Source: JANMDN01 sp031376285 (GTDB lineage: Bacteria; Actinomycetota; Thermoleophilia; Miltoncostaeales; Miltoncostaeaceae). From it: a stretch of 64,000 bases of DNA. Positions 40,410 through 49,330 of the stretch are shown here, in pieces. Position 1 is the stretch's first letter, and each line of letters begins with the position of its first letter. A program made the position numbers and the translations under genes. A model generated the notes under the pieces. The model was given only the letters and a program-made list of their open reading frames with translations. It made no database searches and was not told where the DNA came from. Where the stretch lies: positions 1 through 64,000 of the forward strand of contig JANMDN010000058.1 of assembly GCA_031376285.1 (NCBI GenBank), in the 5' to 3' direction.

Positions 40410-40691
40410 ATGCCGCCATCGAGGACATCCAAGAAGAACGATAAGAACGCCGGCCGGCGACGGAACTACGAGCGCAAGATCGTCGAAACCGGCCTCCAGA
40501 CGTTCATTCCAAGGGGATGGGCGAACTGGGTTGGCACGGTGATGTTCGGCCTGATCACCCTCACGGTGTTCATCGAGGCCATCGTCGCCGTAAGCGAAGG
40601 GCGTCGAGGCGACCCGGTGGCAGCCGCGGCGACGGCCATTCTCCTCGGCTGGATGACGGTCCTCTTTGCGAGAAACCGGCTGAAGGAGTAG
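40410..40691 (+). CDS. Small two-helix membrane protein
   Basis: 93 residues. A basic N-terminus (SKKNDKNAGRRRNYERKIVE) is followed by two membrane segments (WANWVGTVMFGLITLTVFIEAIVAV and PVAAAATAILLGWMTVLFA). Probably leaderless. It is transcribed opposite to the thioesterase operon. Not recognised. Confidence 0.6.
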   Translation: MPPSRTSKKNDKNAGRRRNYERKIVETGLQTFIPRGWANWVGTVMFGLITLTVFIEAIVAVSEGRRGDPVAAAATAILLGWMTVLFARNRLKE

Positions 40692-40724
40692 CTCGGCCGA
40701 CCGCGGCGTCGCGCGGGTCTTCGC

Positions 40725-41237
40725 CTACCGGCCGATCGCCACGACGTTGAGCGTGCCGTCCATGCCGGCCTCACGATGACCGGGGACCGTGCAAATGTAG
40801 CGGTAGGTGCCGGCAGCCAGCCGGACCGTGACACTCGCCGTCGCCTCTGCCACCGTCGTGCTCGGCCCCACGATCATCCGACCGTCCGATCCCTCGATGG
40901 CGATGTTGTGCGGCACGGTGCTGTCGTTTCGCAGCGCGAGGAGCACGTCGCCTGCCGGAATGTCGTCAATCCGGGACTGGCGCCACGCGAGCCGGCCTTC
41001 CGGGTCGGCGTCGACTTCGGCCGCAAAGGACGGTTCCCCGACTCGGCCGGGGCGGCCGGACGAGTTCGGCGTCGATTGGCTCCCGTCCTTCGAAGCGCCG
41101 TCACTCCCAGCCGATGAGGAGGTCGAGTCGTTCCCAACGAGCTGGCCGCCAAAAATGATCACGCCCGCGAGAAGTGCCGCGGCGGTGACCACGACCATGC
41201 GCCGCGTGTCGTTCAAGAGCACACTCCTGATCGACAT
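40725..41237 (-). CDS. Membrane-anchored cupredoxin-like protein
   Basis: 170 residues from the ATG at 41237 (MSIRSVLLNDTRRMVVV); a longer frame to 41315 is possible. One N-terminal membrane anchor (MVVVTAAALLAGVIIFGGQL), a Ser-rich linker, then a plastocyanin-like domain with VPHNIAIEG (His) and YRYICTVPGHREAGMDGTLNV (Cys, His, Met). All four type-1 copper ligands are present. An electron carrier on the outer face of the membrane is inferred. A second copper protein lies 2.6 kb away (36557). Confidence 0.83.
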   Translation of the reverse strand: MSIRSVLLNDTRRMVVVTAAALLAGVIIFGGQLVGNDSTSSSAGSDGASKDGSQSTPNSSGRPGRVGEPSFAAEVDADPEGRLAWRQSRIDDIPAGDVLLALRNDSTVPHNIAIEGSDGRMIVGPSTTVAEATASVTVRLAAGTYRYICTVPGHREAGMDGTLNVVAIGR

Positions 41238-41322
41238 TCGGAGATCATCAATTGCGTACAGCCCAGGAACATCGCAAACGAAGACTACGTGCGGAGCGGG
41301 TCGCCCGCAGGACATCGAACCG

Positions 41323-41362
41323 ATCCTGGGGTAGCGGACCGATCGGCCCGCTACCCCAGGAT
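41323..41362 (-). terminator. Strong hairpin after the beta-propeller gene
   Basis: Perfect 15-bp stem (41323-41337 and 41348-41362) with a 10-nt loop, 2 nt beyond the beta-propeller stop codon. It separates that gene from the cupredoxin gene read in the same direction. Confidence 0.8.
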
Positions 41363-41364
41363 GG

Positions 41365-43419
41365 CTACCCGAAGTTCAGGAACCCCTTGCGAGCAAGCGT
41401 CGTCAGGTCACTCGCGCCGAGTCCGCGCTCGGAGAGGGTGTAGACCGTGTTGCCGACGACGACCGATCGGGTGATCGGATCGGCACCCTGGTTTGTCGTG
41501 GGGTGCACAACCTCGCCTGCGGCGGTGATACCGGTGCGTGAAACGGTGAGCCCAACCGCCTTGGCGTTCCAACTGTAGGTCCCCTTCGCGGGGTCCGACT
41601 CCTCGCTGATGAGCGGAAGCATCGTAAGGCCGGTCTTTGGCCAGTAAAGGAAGGCGTGGTGGTCCCATTCCGTGTCCGACCAACTCTTCCCGAGGAGCTT
41701 CTGCGCGACGCGCTTCGGGTTCGCCGGGTCAGAGACGTCGAAGAGCGACACCTGTGAGCCCGAGCGGCGTCCTTCGGGAGTCGCTTCCTGCCCGACGCCC
41801 AGGAGCAGTCCGTCGCCGACCGGGTGCAGGTAGGCGGAGTAGCCGGTGATCTTCAGCTCCCCCGCAACACGCGGCGCGTCGGGGTTTCTGACGTCGACCG
41901 TGTAGAGGGGATCGACCTGGCGGAAGGTCACGACGTATCCGGTATCACCGACAAACCGGACCGCGTAGATCCGCTCACCCTTGCCAAGACCCGCGACCTG
42001 GCCAGCCTTCACCAACGCGCCGGAGGTCTCGCGCAGGGTGGTGACGTAGCTCTGCGTCTCTTCCCGCTGGCCGTCACCCCACCACGGCGGCGCGCTTGTC
42101 GACGCCACGCGCAGGATGCCGTTTTGCTCGGACATCGCAAACTGCGAGAGCAGGTATCCAGGGACCTGACCCGCCGCGCGGTAGGTGGTTGTGCGTCCCT
42201 CGATCTCGAAGCGGTGGAGTGCCGTGGTCACGCCTTTGGGAGCGATGTTGGCCTTCTGGTCATCGTCGTCGTACCAGCGCGGTGTCGCGACGTAGAGGCT
42301 TTTGCTCGAGGCGTAGATGAGCTGACCGTCGGTCACCGCGACATCCCGGTCGATGGGTGTCACGCTCGTTGCCGGGTCGATCGTGAGCACAGAGAGCATC
42401 GACTCGCCCGAATAGCGTTTCGGGAAACTGACGTCGTCGCACGCGAAGAGCTGGTCGCGCTTCGGGTCGCCGTTTGTGCCCTGCTGGACGGCCATCCTGG
42501 GAAGCCAGTCCGCGGCTGTCGAGCCCGCGATGATTGCCTTGTTGCGCACGGTCGCCGCCTCGATGGCGGCCTGGCTGACGTTGCCTTGCGTGTCAGCGAG
42601 CGGCGTCACGAACTGGGGGCCAAATGGTTGGGAGCTCATCACGACGCGAACGGTTCCGTCCGACAGGCGCGCTCCGATCCAGGAGCCCTCGGCCGTCATG
42701 GTCTCGACGACCTTGAGCGCGGACGGGTTGCTGGCGTCGACGAGTGTGAGGCGCGTCGTCGGCCGATAGAAGCCGTACGGGATCGACGACCGCGTCGCGA
42801 CGCCACCGGGGGATGGTGCCGCTGGCGCCGGCTGAGTGCGGATGATGTCCGAGGCGCCGTAGCCGATCACGAGGATCCGTGAGCCCGACTTGAGGATCTG
42901 CGATCCGTAGCCGTTGTCTCCGAGGCTGAGCTCGTCAAGCGATCTTGCGCCGCCGCCGGAAACGTCGATGGTCCGGAGCTTGCCGTTTGCGATTGCGAAC
43001 ATCGTCTTGCCGTCGGTCTTGATCGTGTCGGCCTCGTCGACGTCGGCCTCTTGGTTGTTCGTGGTCGAGTAGTCGGTACCGGCGACGGGAGCCGTCTTTG
43101 CGTCGGTGGCCGGGGCCGCGCTCGCCGCTGGGGCGCCTGCGCGCAAGACGTCACCTTCGAGGAATGGTCCACCGTAGAGACCCCAGGGGCCGACCTGATC
43201 TGCGGTGTGGGCGCGCATGTAGGTAGCGAACGCGTCGCAGCTCGAGAACTCCTTGAGTCGGAGTTCCTTGGCCTGCTTGACCCGCTTTGCGAGCGCCGCC
43301 CGCTTGGCCTTCTTGGCGATGGCCGCCTTGGTCGGCTTCGCGGGCTTCGCCGCCTCGGCCGCGACGACGCCCGAGGTCGCGATGGCGACGGCAAGAACAA
43401 CGGCTGCGCTGCGTTTCAT
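41365..43419 (-). CDS. Secreted beta-propeller domain protein (PF09826 type)
   Basis: 684 residues. Signal peptide MKRSAAVVLAVAIATSGVVAAEA, then a Lys/Ala-rich linker. The body carries the hallmarks of the Beta_propel family: SSCDAFATYMRAHT, DYSTTNNQEADVDEADTIKTDGKTMFAI, GSRILVIGYG, YVVTFRQVDPLYTVDVRNPDAPRVAGELKITGYSAYLHPVGDGLLLGVG and WDHHAFLYWPKTGLTMLPL. Exported; the family's role is unknown. GGAG lies 8 nt before the ATG, and a strong hairpin follows the stop. Confidence 0.88.
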   Translation of the reverse strand: MKRSAAVVLAVAIATSGVVAAEAAKPAKPTKAAIAKKAKRAALAKRVKQAKELRLKEFSSCDAFATYMRAHTADQVGPWGLYGGPFLEGDVLRAGAPAASAAPATDAKTAPVAGTDYSTTNNQEADVDEADTIKTDGKTMFAIANGKLRTIDVSGGGARSLDELSLGDNGYGSQILKSGSRILVIGYGASDIIRTQPAPAAPSPGGVATRSSIPYGFYRPTTRLTLVDASNPSALKVVETMTAEGSWIGARLSDGTVRVVMSSQPFGPQFVTPLADTQGNVSQAAIEAATVRNKAIIAGSTAADWLPRMAVQQGTNGDPKRDQLFACDDVSFPKRYSGESMLSVLTIDPATSVTPIDRDVAVTDGQLIYASSKSLYVATPRWYDDDDQKANIAPKGVTTALHRFEIEGRTTTYRAAGQVPGYLLSQFAMSEQNGILRVASTSAPPWWGDGQREETQSYVTTLRETSGALVKAGQVAGLGKGERIYAVRFVGDTGYVVTFRQVDPLYTVDVRNPDAPRVAGELKITGYSAYLHPVGDGLLLGVGQEATPEGRRSGSQVSLFDVSDPANPKRVAQKLLGKSWSDTEWDHHAFLYWPKTGLTMLPLISEESDPAKGTYSWNAKAVGLTVSRTGITAAGEVVHPTTNQGADPITRSVVVGNTVYTLSERGLGASDLTTLARKGFLNFG

Positions 43420-43551
43420 GGTCCGGTCTCCAGGTGCTTCTCGGTGGTCAGTACCGGGTATACGCCGCCATTGCGGGTTCCGTCACGCACACAGGTTCCA
43501 AACCAACGTGCAGGTGAGAAACCTTCACAGATTCCTCACTCGGCTGGCGTA

Positions 43552-44076
43552 TCACTTCGACGCAGCAGGACTGAGGACCGAGTCGTGCAGCTCTGTGGTG
43601 AGCCGCTCGATCCGTTCGGTGAGGAGGGTGTTCTGGCGCAGCAGGGCAGCGTGGGCGGTAGCGATGTCCTCACGGTGACGTGCCTCGGCAATGATCGTCA
43701 GCTTGTCCCGGTCAGCCTGACGCGTGGCCGCCAACAGGATGAGCGGAGCGGCGTAGGCAGCCTGCGTGGAGAAGGCCAGGTTAAGGAGGATGAATGGATA
43801 CGGATCCCATTGAAGTGCGACGGCGGCGACGTTGACGGTGATCCAGACGACCACGAGCCCGGTCTGCCACAGAATGAACTTCGGCGTACCAAAGAGGCGT
43901 GCAAACCGCTCGGCGGCCATGCCGAAGCGATCCGAGCCGAAGGCCCCGACGTGGCCCTTGAGATGCGCGTGGTGACGGAGGGGGTCCGCGGCCATGTCAC
44001 TCGAACCCGACGCAGCGAGCGAAGGCGCAGCGGCTGCTAGCGGAGCCGCATCATCCAACGACTTCGCGTCGCTCAT
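43552..44076 (-). CDS. DUF1003 membrane protein
   Basis: 174 residues. The core FGSDRFGMAAERFARLFGTPKFILWQTGLVVVWITVNVAAVALQWDPYPFILLNLAFSTQAAYAAPLILLAATRQADRDK is the DUF1003 signature, with two membrane helices, followed by a coiled coil (ALLRQNTLLTERIERLTTEL). It overlaps the upstream small gene by ATGA. The family is unassigned. Confidence 0.9.
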   Translation of the reverse strand: MSDAKSLDDAAPLAAAAPSLAASGSSDMAADPLRHHAHLKGHVGAFGSDRFGMAAERFARLFGTPKFILWQTGLVVVWITVNVAAVALQWDPYPFILLNLAFSTQAAYAAPLILLAATRQADRDKLTIIAEARHREDIATAHAALLRQNTLLTERIERLTTELHDSVLSPAASK

Positions 44077-44279
44077 TGGCCCTGACGCGTGCGGGAGGGG
44101 CTGTCCGATGGCGTCGGTCGCCCCAGCGTGTACCCCTCATTTTCCGCACGGGCAGCGGCCTGAGTGTCCTCGGCAAGCTCTCGCTCGGCGCGGCGCGCGG
44201 ACCGTGCGGAGTGATCAAGCGGCCCCGCGAGACGTGCCCGGCGCGGGCCCTGCGGCGCTGCATTGCGTTCGGGGGCCAT
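44073..44279 (-). CDS. Small charged protein coupled to DUF1003
   Basis: 68 residues starting MAPERNAAPQGPRRARL. The start has GGGAG seven nt upstream and the stop overlaps the DUF1003 start (ATGA), both signs of a real gene. The middle is a charged helix (ARSARRAERELAEDTQAAARAENEGYTLGRP). No family recognised. The 236 bp to its right (44280-44515) hold no gene that I can support. Confidence 0.5.
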   Translation of the reverse strand: MAPERNAAPQGPRRARLAGPLDHSARSARRAERELAEDTQAAARAENEGYTLGRPTPSDSPSRTRQGQ

Positions 44280-44515
44280 TGCGGTTCTCCCATTCTCCTG
44301 GCCAAGATGCGCATCGACCGGCGGGCCAGTTCGTACCCGGGCATCTCCTCCGAGACACCCCCTGTCCGTGCGCTGAGCATCGACCGTAGCGCACATTCGA
44401 ACCGCCCGGCAACGCCACGACCCGGAGCCACCCCGCATCACCGCCTGGCCTTCGACACACCCCCGCCTGTGCGTCACGCCGGCGGGTCGGTTCGGCCGCG
44501 CCGACGTTAACACCG

Positions 44516-44903
44516 TCAACGATTGCACACGTGCCCGCGAGCGAGTTGGCGAACGATCTCGAATGCGCGGTCCCGGCGGGGCCTGAAGCGAACGACGGCG
44601 AGATGGTCGTCAAGACTTGCGGCTCGCGTGATTCCGAGGCGTCGCATGATGGCGAAGCATGTTCGGTCGACGAGCGAGAAGTCTGGTCGGGGAACGCCTC
44701 TCCGATATCCCACGCCAGGTGATGTCGGCAGGCACCACGCACTCCAGCGCGCAAACCTCCCGAAGCGCCTTCCATGTGCGCTCCCGCTGCCTCTCGACCA
44801 GCCGACGATTCACAAGAAACCACGTCTCAAGGAGAACATGGTCACTCGTGACAAGTCGCTCGCTTGGGACCGAGCCATCATGCTGCCACGACGATACCGT
44901 CAC
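44516..44903 (-). pseudogene. Frameshifted PIN-domain toxin (vapC-like)
   Basis: The N-terminal half reads in one frame (LVTSDHVLLETWFLVNRRLVERQRERTWKALREV, then VPADITW). The C-terminal half reads in another (PDFSLVDRTCFAIMRRLGITRAASLDDHLAVVRFRP). Joined, they give a near-complete PIN RNase with the SLVD Asp; a frameshift near 44715 separates them. The start codon and an antitoxin gene are missing. Confidence 0.7.
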
Positions 44904-44942
44904 GCACGGCAGCCGCCATCGGGCCGGTGTCCTCTGACAGGT

Positions 44943-46334
44943 CTACACCTCGCCCGGAGGAGAAGCATTCGGCAGCCTGAGCCGGAAAAGCGCCCCTCCT
45001 CCGTCGGCTGCTTCGACAACCACCGAGCCACCGTGGGCGCGTGTGATCTGGGCGACGATCGCAAGGCCAAGTCCGGATCCGGGAACAGCGCGCACCCCCG
45101 CACCTCGATGGAAGCGCTCGAAGATCCGCGTCCGCTCCTCTTCCGGAACGCCAGGACCGTGGTCGCGCACCGACACCTCGCCAGCCTCGGCACGGACATC
45201 AATCGGTCCGGCGCTGCCGGCGTAGCGGGCGGCGTTGTCGAGGAGGTTACGCACCGCCCGCTCAAGCTGGTCACGGTCGCCATTCACCGACGTCGCCGAG
45301 CAGCTCAGCGTGAATGTCGCCGTCGGCCAGAGCGCACGAGCCCGCGCGACGGAGTCGCTTGCCAGGTCGTCGAGGCGGAGTAGCTCGAAGCGCTCCGGCG
45401 GTTTGTCGCCACGAGCAAGCTCGACCAGGCCACCAATGAGCTCACCGAACTGATCGAGCTGGGACGCGAGGTCCGACGCCATTTGGGACCGCTCGTGAGG
45501 GTCGATCTGGGCCCCGGAGGCGAGCAGCTCGACGTTGGCGCGTAGGGCGGTCAGCGGGGTTCGGAGTTCATGAGAGGCGTCGGCGATGAGCTGATCCTGC
45601 GATCGCCGCGCGGTGTCGAGGCTCGCCAACAACTCGTTGAACGCGGTTGCCAGGCGGGCGGGCTCGTCGGATCCGTTGACGTCGATCCGGTGCGTGAGGT
45701 CTTGGGTTTCCGTGACGCGTTCAACGCTTTGGGTGAGGGACAGAACCGGCTGGATGCTGCGGCGCGCGACGAACCGCCCAAGGAGTGCCGCGAGGCCCAG
45801 AGCTCCGACGGAGATCATGAGGAGGCGACTACGAAGGTCGTGAAGGCGATCTTCGACGTCACCAAGTGAGCGAGCGAGCTGCAGGCTGACAAGGGGGACG
45901 CTCACGCCGTTGATCCGCAGCGCCCCGAATGGAATGGTCATCACGCGGATGGGTTCGCCATCGACGCGCACGGTGCTAAACCCGTTGCGTTGTTCGCGAA
46001 CGAATGTGGCGGCATCGCCCGTGACCGGAAGCACGCGCGTCCGGGGTCGCAGAACGACGTTGCCCTCGGCGTCCACGAGCTGCTGGTAGTAGCCCGGCCC
46101 ACCGAACTGGCGACCTGGGCGAGCTCCTCCGAATCGACCGCCCCCTGGGGCCTCTCCATGTTGAAGGTCGCGAACCGCGTCGCGCAGGGCGCTGGGACCT
46201 TCGCGCCGCAGGGCGTCATCGACCTGAGCCTGGAGCGCGCGCGACGTCGAAAAATACGCCGCGAGCACGGCGAGGAGGACCGCGACCATGACCGCGCCAA
46301 ACGCCGTCGCCGCGATGCGTCGGCTGAGCGTCAC
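44943..46334 (-). CDS. Sensor histidine kinase, OmpR-partner type (HAMP + HisKA)
   Basis: 463 residues from a GTG at 46334 that overlaps the regulator stop (GTGA). There are two membrane helices (IAATAFGAVMVAVLLAVLAAYF, MISVGALGLAALLGRFVA) around an extracellular sensor region of about 130 residues with a Gly-rich stretch (GGGRFGGARPGRQFGGPGYYQQ). HAMP follows, then DASHELRTPLTALRANVELL (phospho-His), RNLLDNAARYAG (N box), VRDHGPGVPEE and GSGLGLAIV (G boxes). It pairs with the regulator at 46331. Signal unknown. Confidence 0.92.
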   Translation of the reverse strand: MTLSRRIAATAFGAVMVAVLLAVLAAYFSTSRALQAQVDDALRREGPSALRDAVRDLQHGEAPGGGRFGGARPGRQFGGPGYYQQLVDAEGNVVLRPRTRVLPVTGDAATFVREQRNGFSTVRVDGEPIRVMTIPFGALRINGVSVPLVSLQLARSLGDVEDRLHDLRSRLLMISVGALGLAALLGRFVARRSIQPVLSLTQSVERVTETQDLTHRIDVNGSDEPARLATAFNELLASLDTARRSQDQLIADASHELRTPLTALRANVELLASGAQIDPHERSQMASDLASQLDQFGELIGGLVELARGDKPPERFELLRLDDLASDSVARARALWPTATFTLSCSATSVNGDRDQLERAVRNLLDNAARYAGSAGPIDVRAEAGEVSVRDHGPGVPEEERTRIFERFHRGAGVRAVPGSGLGLAIVAQITRAHGGSVVVEAADGGGALFRLRLPNASPPGEV

Positions 46335-47017
46335 GACTCGCGCAGGGCGTATCCGAAGCCGCGGACCGTATGCACGACCCGGGATTCGCCGTCGGCCTCG
46401 AGTTTGCGACGGAGGTACCCGATGTACACCTCGACGCCGTTCGATGAGCCCGCCGCGTCAAAGCCCCACACGCGATCGAGGATGACTTCGCGGGTCAGCA
46501 CCTGTCGCGGGTTTCGCAGGAAGAGTTCGAGAAGCAGAAACTCCGTCCTCGTGAGGCCGAGCGACCGTTCCCCGCGCCGGGCCTCGAACGAGCGAAGATC
46601 GAGGCTCACATCCTCGAACGCGAGCGAGTCATCTCCCACGCCGACGGTTTCGCCGCTGCCAGTGCGACGAAGCAGCGCACGAAGCCGCGCGACCAGCTCC
46701 GGGAGCGCGAAGGGCTTTACGAGGTAGTCGTCAGCCCCGGCGTCGAGACCGGCGACGCGGTCGGTCACAGTGTCGCGGGCGGTCAGCATCAGCACCGGCA
46801 TCCGGCTCCCCGACGCCCGTAGCTGCTTGCAGACGTCGAGCCCTGACATATCCGGCAGGTTGACGTCAAGGAGCATGGCGTCGAAGCCGTTACGGCTCGC
46901 CTCGGCGAGACCCGTCGACCCGTCGGTCGCTTGTGAGGTGATGTAGCCATGCGCGCGAAGCACGCGCTCAAGTGCGCGCCCAACGGCGGCATCATCTTCG
47001 ACGATCAGTACCTTCAT
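46331..47017 (-). CDS. Response regulator, OmpR/PhoB family
   Basis: 228 residues from the ATG at 47017 (MKVLIVEDDAAVGRAL); the open frame upstream is not family-like. Receiver: VEDD pocket, LLDVNLPDMSG (phospho-Asp), LTARD, LVKPFALPEL (Lys). The C-terminal winged helix has LGLTRTEFLLLELFLRNPRQVLTREVILDRVWG and VEVYIGYLRRKLEADG...VRGFGYAL. It probably controls the two secreted paralogues just upstream (47119, 47847), judged only by position. Confidence 0.93.
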   Translation of the reverse strand: MKVLIVEDDAAVGRALERVLRAHGYITSQATDGSTGLAEASRNGFDAMLLDVNLPDMSGLDVCKQLRASGSRMPVLMLTARDTVTDRVAGLDAGADDYLVKPFALPELVARLRALLRRTGSGETVGVGDDSLAFEDVSLDLRSFEARRGERSLGLTRTEFLLLELFLRNPRQVLTREVILDRVWGFDAAGSSNGVEVYIGYLRRKLEADGESRVVHTVRGFGYALRES

Positions 47018-47118
47018 CGCGAGCCAGAACTCCTTCGTCACGCGGCAGCGAGAGTGTCGCACGCCTGGTGGGTGACCCGACGAGCCCACCCACCAGATCG
47101 CGCGAGTCAAACGGCCTG

Positions 47119-47691
47119 CTACGGACGGAACCCGCCCCGGTGGTGCCCACCGAAGCCGTGGCCACCTTCGTGCCCGATGTCCAGGTCACCGTGGCGACCG
47201 AAGCCGTGGCCAGGCTCACCGGCCGGAGCCGCATCGAACTGCTTGAGGATGGTGTCGCTCTGGGCCTGCGTGATTCGCCCAGCCTTGACGGCCTCCGCGA
47301 GGCGCGTGACCAGCTCGGCGCGGCGATCAGCCTTGAGGGTCGCTTCCAGCTTGCCGGCCTTGGCCGCGGCACGAAGCTCGTCAGCCTTGGACTGCGTGAT
47401 CCGCCCCGCCTTAACCTGTGCGTCGAGGCCCGCCAGGAAGACCGCCTCACGTGCCGACTTCTGCGCCGCCTGGAGCTTCGCGACATCGACGCCCAGCGCC
47501 TTTGCGAGTTCCGCGTCGTAAAGGTCGCGCTTGGCCTGGTGGTCGGCGGCAGCGACGGCGTTGTAGGCGCCGGACTTGCTTGTCTTGGCCGACGTCGCAC
47601 CATCAGCGGTCGAGAAGGCGACGGCGCTAGCGGCGACGAGGGCGACGACGCCTGCGATCGCCGTGGGCTTGCGAAGGGTACTTACGGACAT
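47119..47691 (-). CDS. Secreted protein with His/Gly-rich tail, paralogue A
   Basis: 190 residues with signal peptide (TAIAGVVALVAASAVAFSTADGA). A helical core contains AKALGVDVAKLQAAQKSAREAV and two VKAGRITQ-type turns (VKAGRITQSKADELR, VKAGRITQAQSDTIL). The tail has many His and Gly (GHGFGRHGDLDIGHEGGHGFGGHHRGGFRP), suited to binding Ni, Zn or Cu. GGAGGT precedes the ATG. It is about half identical to the next gene by eye. It lies 102 bp upstream of the OmpR-type regulator in the same direction. Confidence 0.72.
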   Translation of the reverse strand: MSVSTLRKPTAIAGVVALVAASAVAFSTADGATSAKTSKSGAYNAVAAADHQAKRDLYDAELAKALGVDVAKLQAAQKSAREAVFLAGLDAQVKAGRITQSKADELRAAAKAGKLEATLKADRRAELVTRLAEAVKAGRITQAQSDTILKQFDAAPAGEPGHGFGRHGDLDIGHEGGHGFGGHHRGGFRP

Positions 47692-47846
47692 CGGAACTGA
47701 CCTCCAGGGACGTTGGGCGGGCCTCGTGTTCTTGAAGAATTGCGCTCCAACATGAGAACCACCTTAAGGTCGTCACGCGGGAACGTCACAGATGCGTGTC
47801 GGGAGTGCCAGCGGATACCCGCGGCACCCCCGAAGCACAGCCGCGT

Positions 47847-48425
47847 TTACCCGTTCAGTCCAGCGCGCGGGCCACCGCGACCCTGGCCGCCCGGGCCACC
47901 GAAGCCGCCGTGACCGCCCGGACCGCGACCGAAGCCCGGGCCGTCGAGGCTGCCAGCGGGCTGGGCATCGAACGCCTTGAGCCTGGCGTCGGACTGGGCC
48001 TGGGTGATGCGACCGGACTTGACGTCGGCGGCGAGGTGCTCGACAAGACGCGCCCGAGCCTGCTTCTTGAGGGCCGCGTCGAGCGTTCCGTTCGCGGCGG
48101 CGGCGCGCAGTTCGTCGGCCTGAGCCTGGGTCAGTCGGCCGGCCTTCACCTGCTCGTCGAGCCCCTTCAGGAGCACCTGCTGGCGGGCGGTCTTCTGTGC
48201 TGCCTGGAGCTTGGCGACGTCGATGCCGAGCGCCTTCGCGAGTTCCTGGTCGTGCAGCGTGCGCATCGCCTCGTGATCAGCTCGGTCGGCAGCGCTTGCC
48301 GCGCTGTACTGACTCGTCGACTTGGCGGTCTCGCCAGTGGCGGCGAAGGCCGCTCCGCCGCCCGCCATAAGGGCTGCGGCGCTGATCAGCGCGGTGGACT
48401 TTTTCCATGAGATGGACTGGGTCAT
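47847..48425 (-). CDS. Secreted protein with Gly-rich tail, paralogue B
   Basis: 192 residues: signal peptide (STALISAAALMAGGGAAFA), the same helical core as paralogue A (AKALGIDVAKLQAAQKTARQQVLLKGLDEQVKAGRLTQ, then VKSGRITQAQSD), and a tail rich in Gly and Pro with a single His (GFGRGPGGHGGFGGPGGQG). A tandem duplication followed by divergence of the tails is evident. Function unknown. Confidence 0.72.
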   Translation of the reverse strand: MTQSISWKKSTALISAAALMAGGGAAFAATGETAKSTSQYSAASAADRADHEAMRTLHDQELAKALGIDVAKLQAAQKTARQQVLLKGLDEQVKAGRLTQAQADELRAAAANGTLDAALKKQARARLVEHLAADVKSGRITQAQSDARLKAFDAQPAGSLDGPGFGRGPGGHGGFGGPGGQGRGGPRAGLNG

Positions 48426-48533
48426 CGTTACCTCACACGTTGGTGGTTTCTTGTGTGAAGGCAGCGTTGCTCACCCATGTGAGAGCGCCCTGAACGTTGA
48501 TGAGAACCCGCTGAGAGCAGGGAGCGCGACGCG

Positions 48534-49259
48534 CTAGGAGGTGGCGACGACGGCCATGCAGGCCTCGTCGCCTTGGGCGCGGGCGGTTGCCTCGCGGATG
48601 GTGGCGTCAGGCGCGAAGGCCGCGAGCACGCCTTTCCAGATGGAGCGATCGAGGCCGCAGATCCGGTCGGGGTCGATGAAGGCCATCTCCTCGAAGGGGC
48701 ACGCGCAGGCGCGGATCGTGTTCTCACCCTCGACGCGCGCGGCGAAGCCGTATCGCGAAAGGAGCCGTACGACGCCCTTCACCACCTCGATCGCGTTGTC
48801 GCCATGCAGCCGACGGCCTGCGGCGACTTCCGCCTGCCCGAGCTCAAAACCGAAGTCGTAGCCGACCCGCTCGAGCACCTCCTGCGGTTCTCCCTCCCCA
48901 CCGTGCGCCATCGCTTTGAGCAGGAGCTGCGAGAGCACCTCGTAGTGACGCTCCTGCAGGCCGACGGCGATCTCGGCCTCGGCGACCTGGTAGCGCTTCG
49001 CCGGTCGGCCGGCACCCGGGCCGCTTCGTTCCGAGCGACGTGCGAAGTCGGCGCTGAGAAAGCCTTGTTCGACGAGTTTGTCGAGGTGGAAGCCGGCGAG
49101 CCGGCGATCAATCCCGACCGCCCCGGCGACGTCGTCCTTACCCTGGGGGCCATCGGCCTCGCGCACCATGAAGAAGATCCGTCGGCGCGTCGGATCTCCG
49201 AGCGCATCCGCCAGCCGTTGGATGTCGCGTTCCATTGCGGAGTGCGTCGGCGTGTCCAT
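48534..49259 (-). CDS. sufR: SufR-like Fe-S-sensing transcriptional regulator
   Basis: 241 residues from the ATG at 49259, with GAGG five nt upstream; a TATCCT box (minus strand, about 49284) precedes it. The N-terminal winged helix is ALGDPTRRRIFFMVREADGPQGKDDVAGAVGIDRRLAGFHLDKLVEQGFL. The C-terminal domain has a cysteine set (IRACACPFEEMAF, then DRICGLDRS, then DEACMAVV) like the cluster-binding cysteines of actinobacterial SufR. It would repress SUF genes when its cluster is intact. In many actinobacteria sufR leads the suf operon; here it is 4.4 kb away on the other strand, so the assignment is likely but not certain. Confidence 0.65.
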   Translation of the reverse strand: MDTPTHSAMERDIQRLADALGDPTRRRIFFMVREADGPQGKDDVAGAVGIDRRLAGFHLDKLVEQGFLSADFARRSERSGPGAGRPAKRYQVAEAEIAVGLQERHYEVLSQLLLKAMAHGGEGEPQEVLERVGYDFGFELGQAEVAAGRRLHGDNAIEVVKGVVRLLSRYGFAARVEGENTIRACACPFEEMAFIDPDRICGLDRSIWKGVLAAFAPDATIREATARAQGDEACMAVVATS

Positions 49260-49330
49260 CATTTCCTCAGTCGGTCTTTGGCGAGGATACACCGGCCCAA
49301 CCGAGAGATGCACGAACCCCTCGCGCCCGG

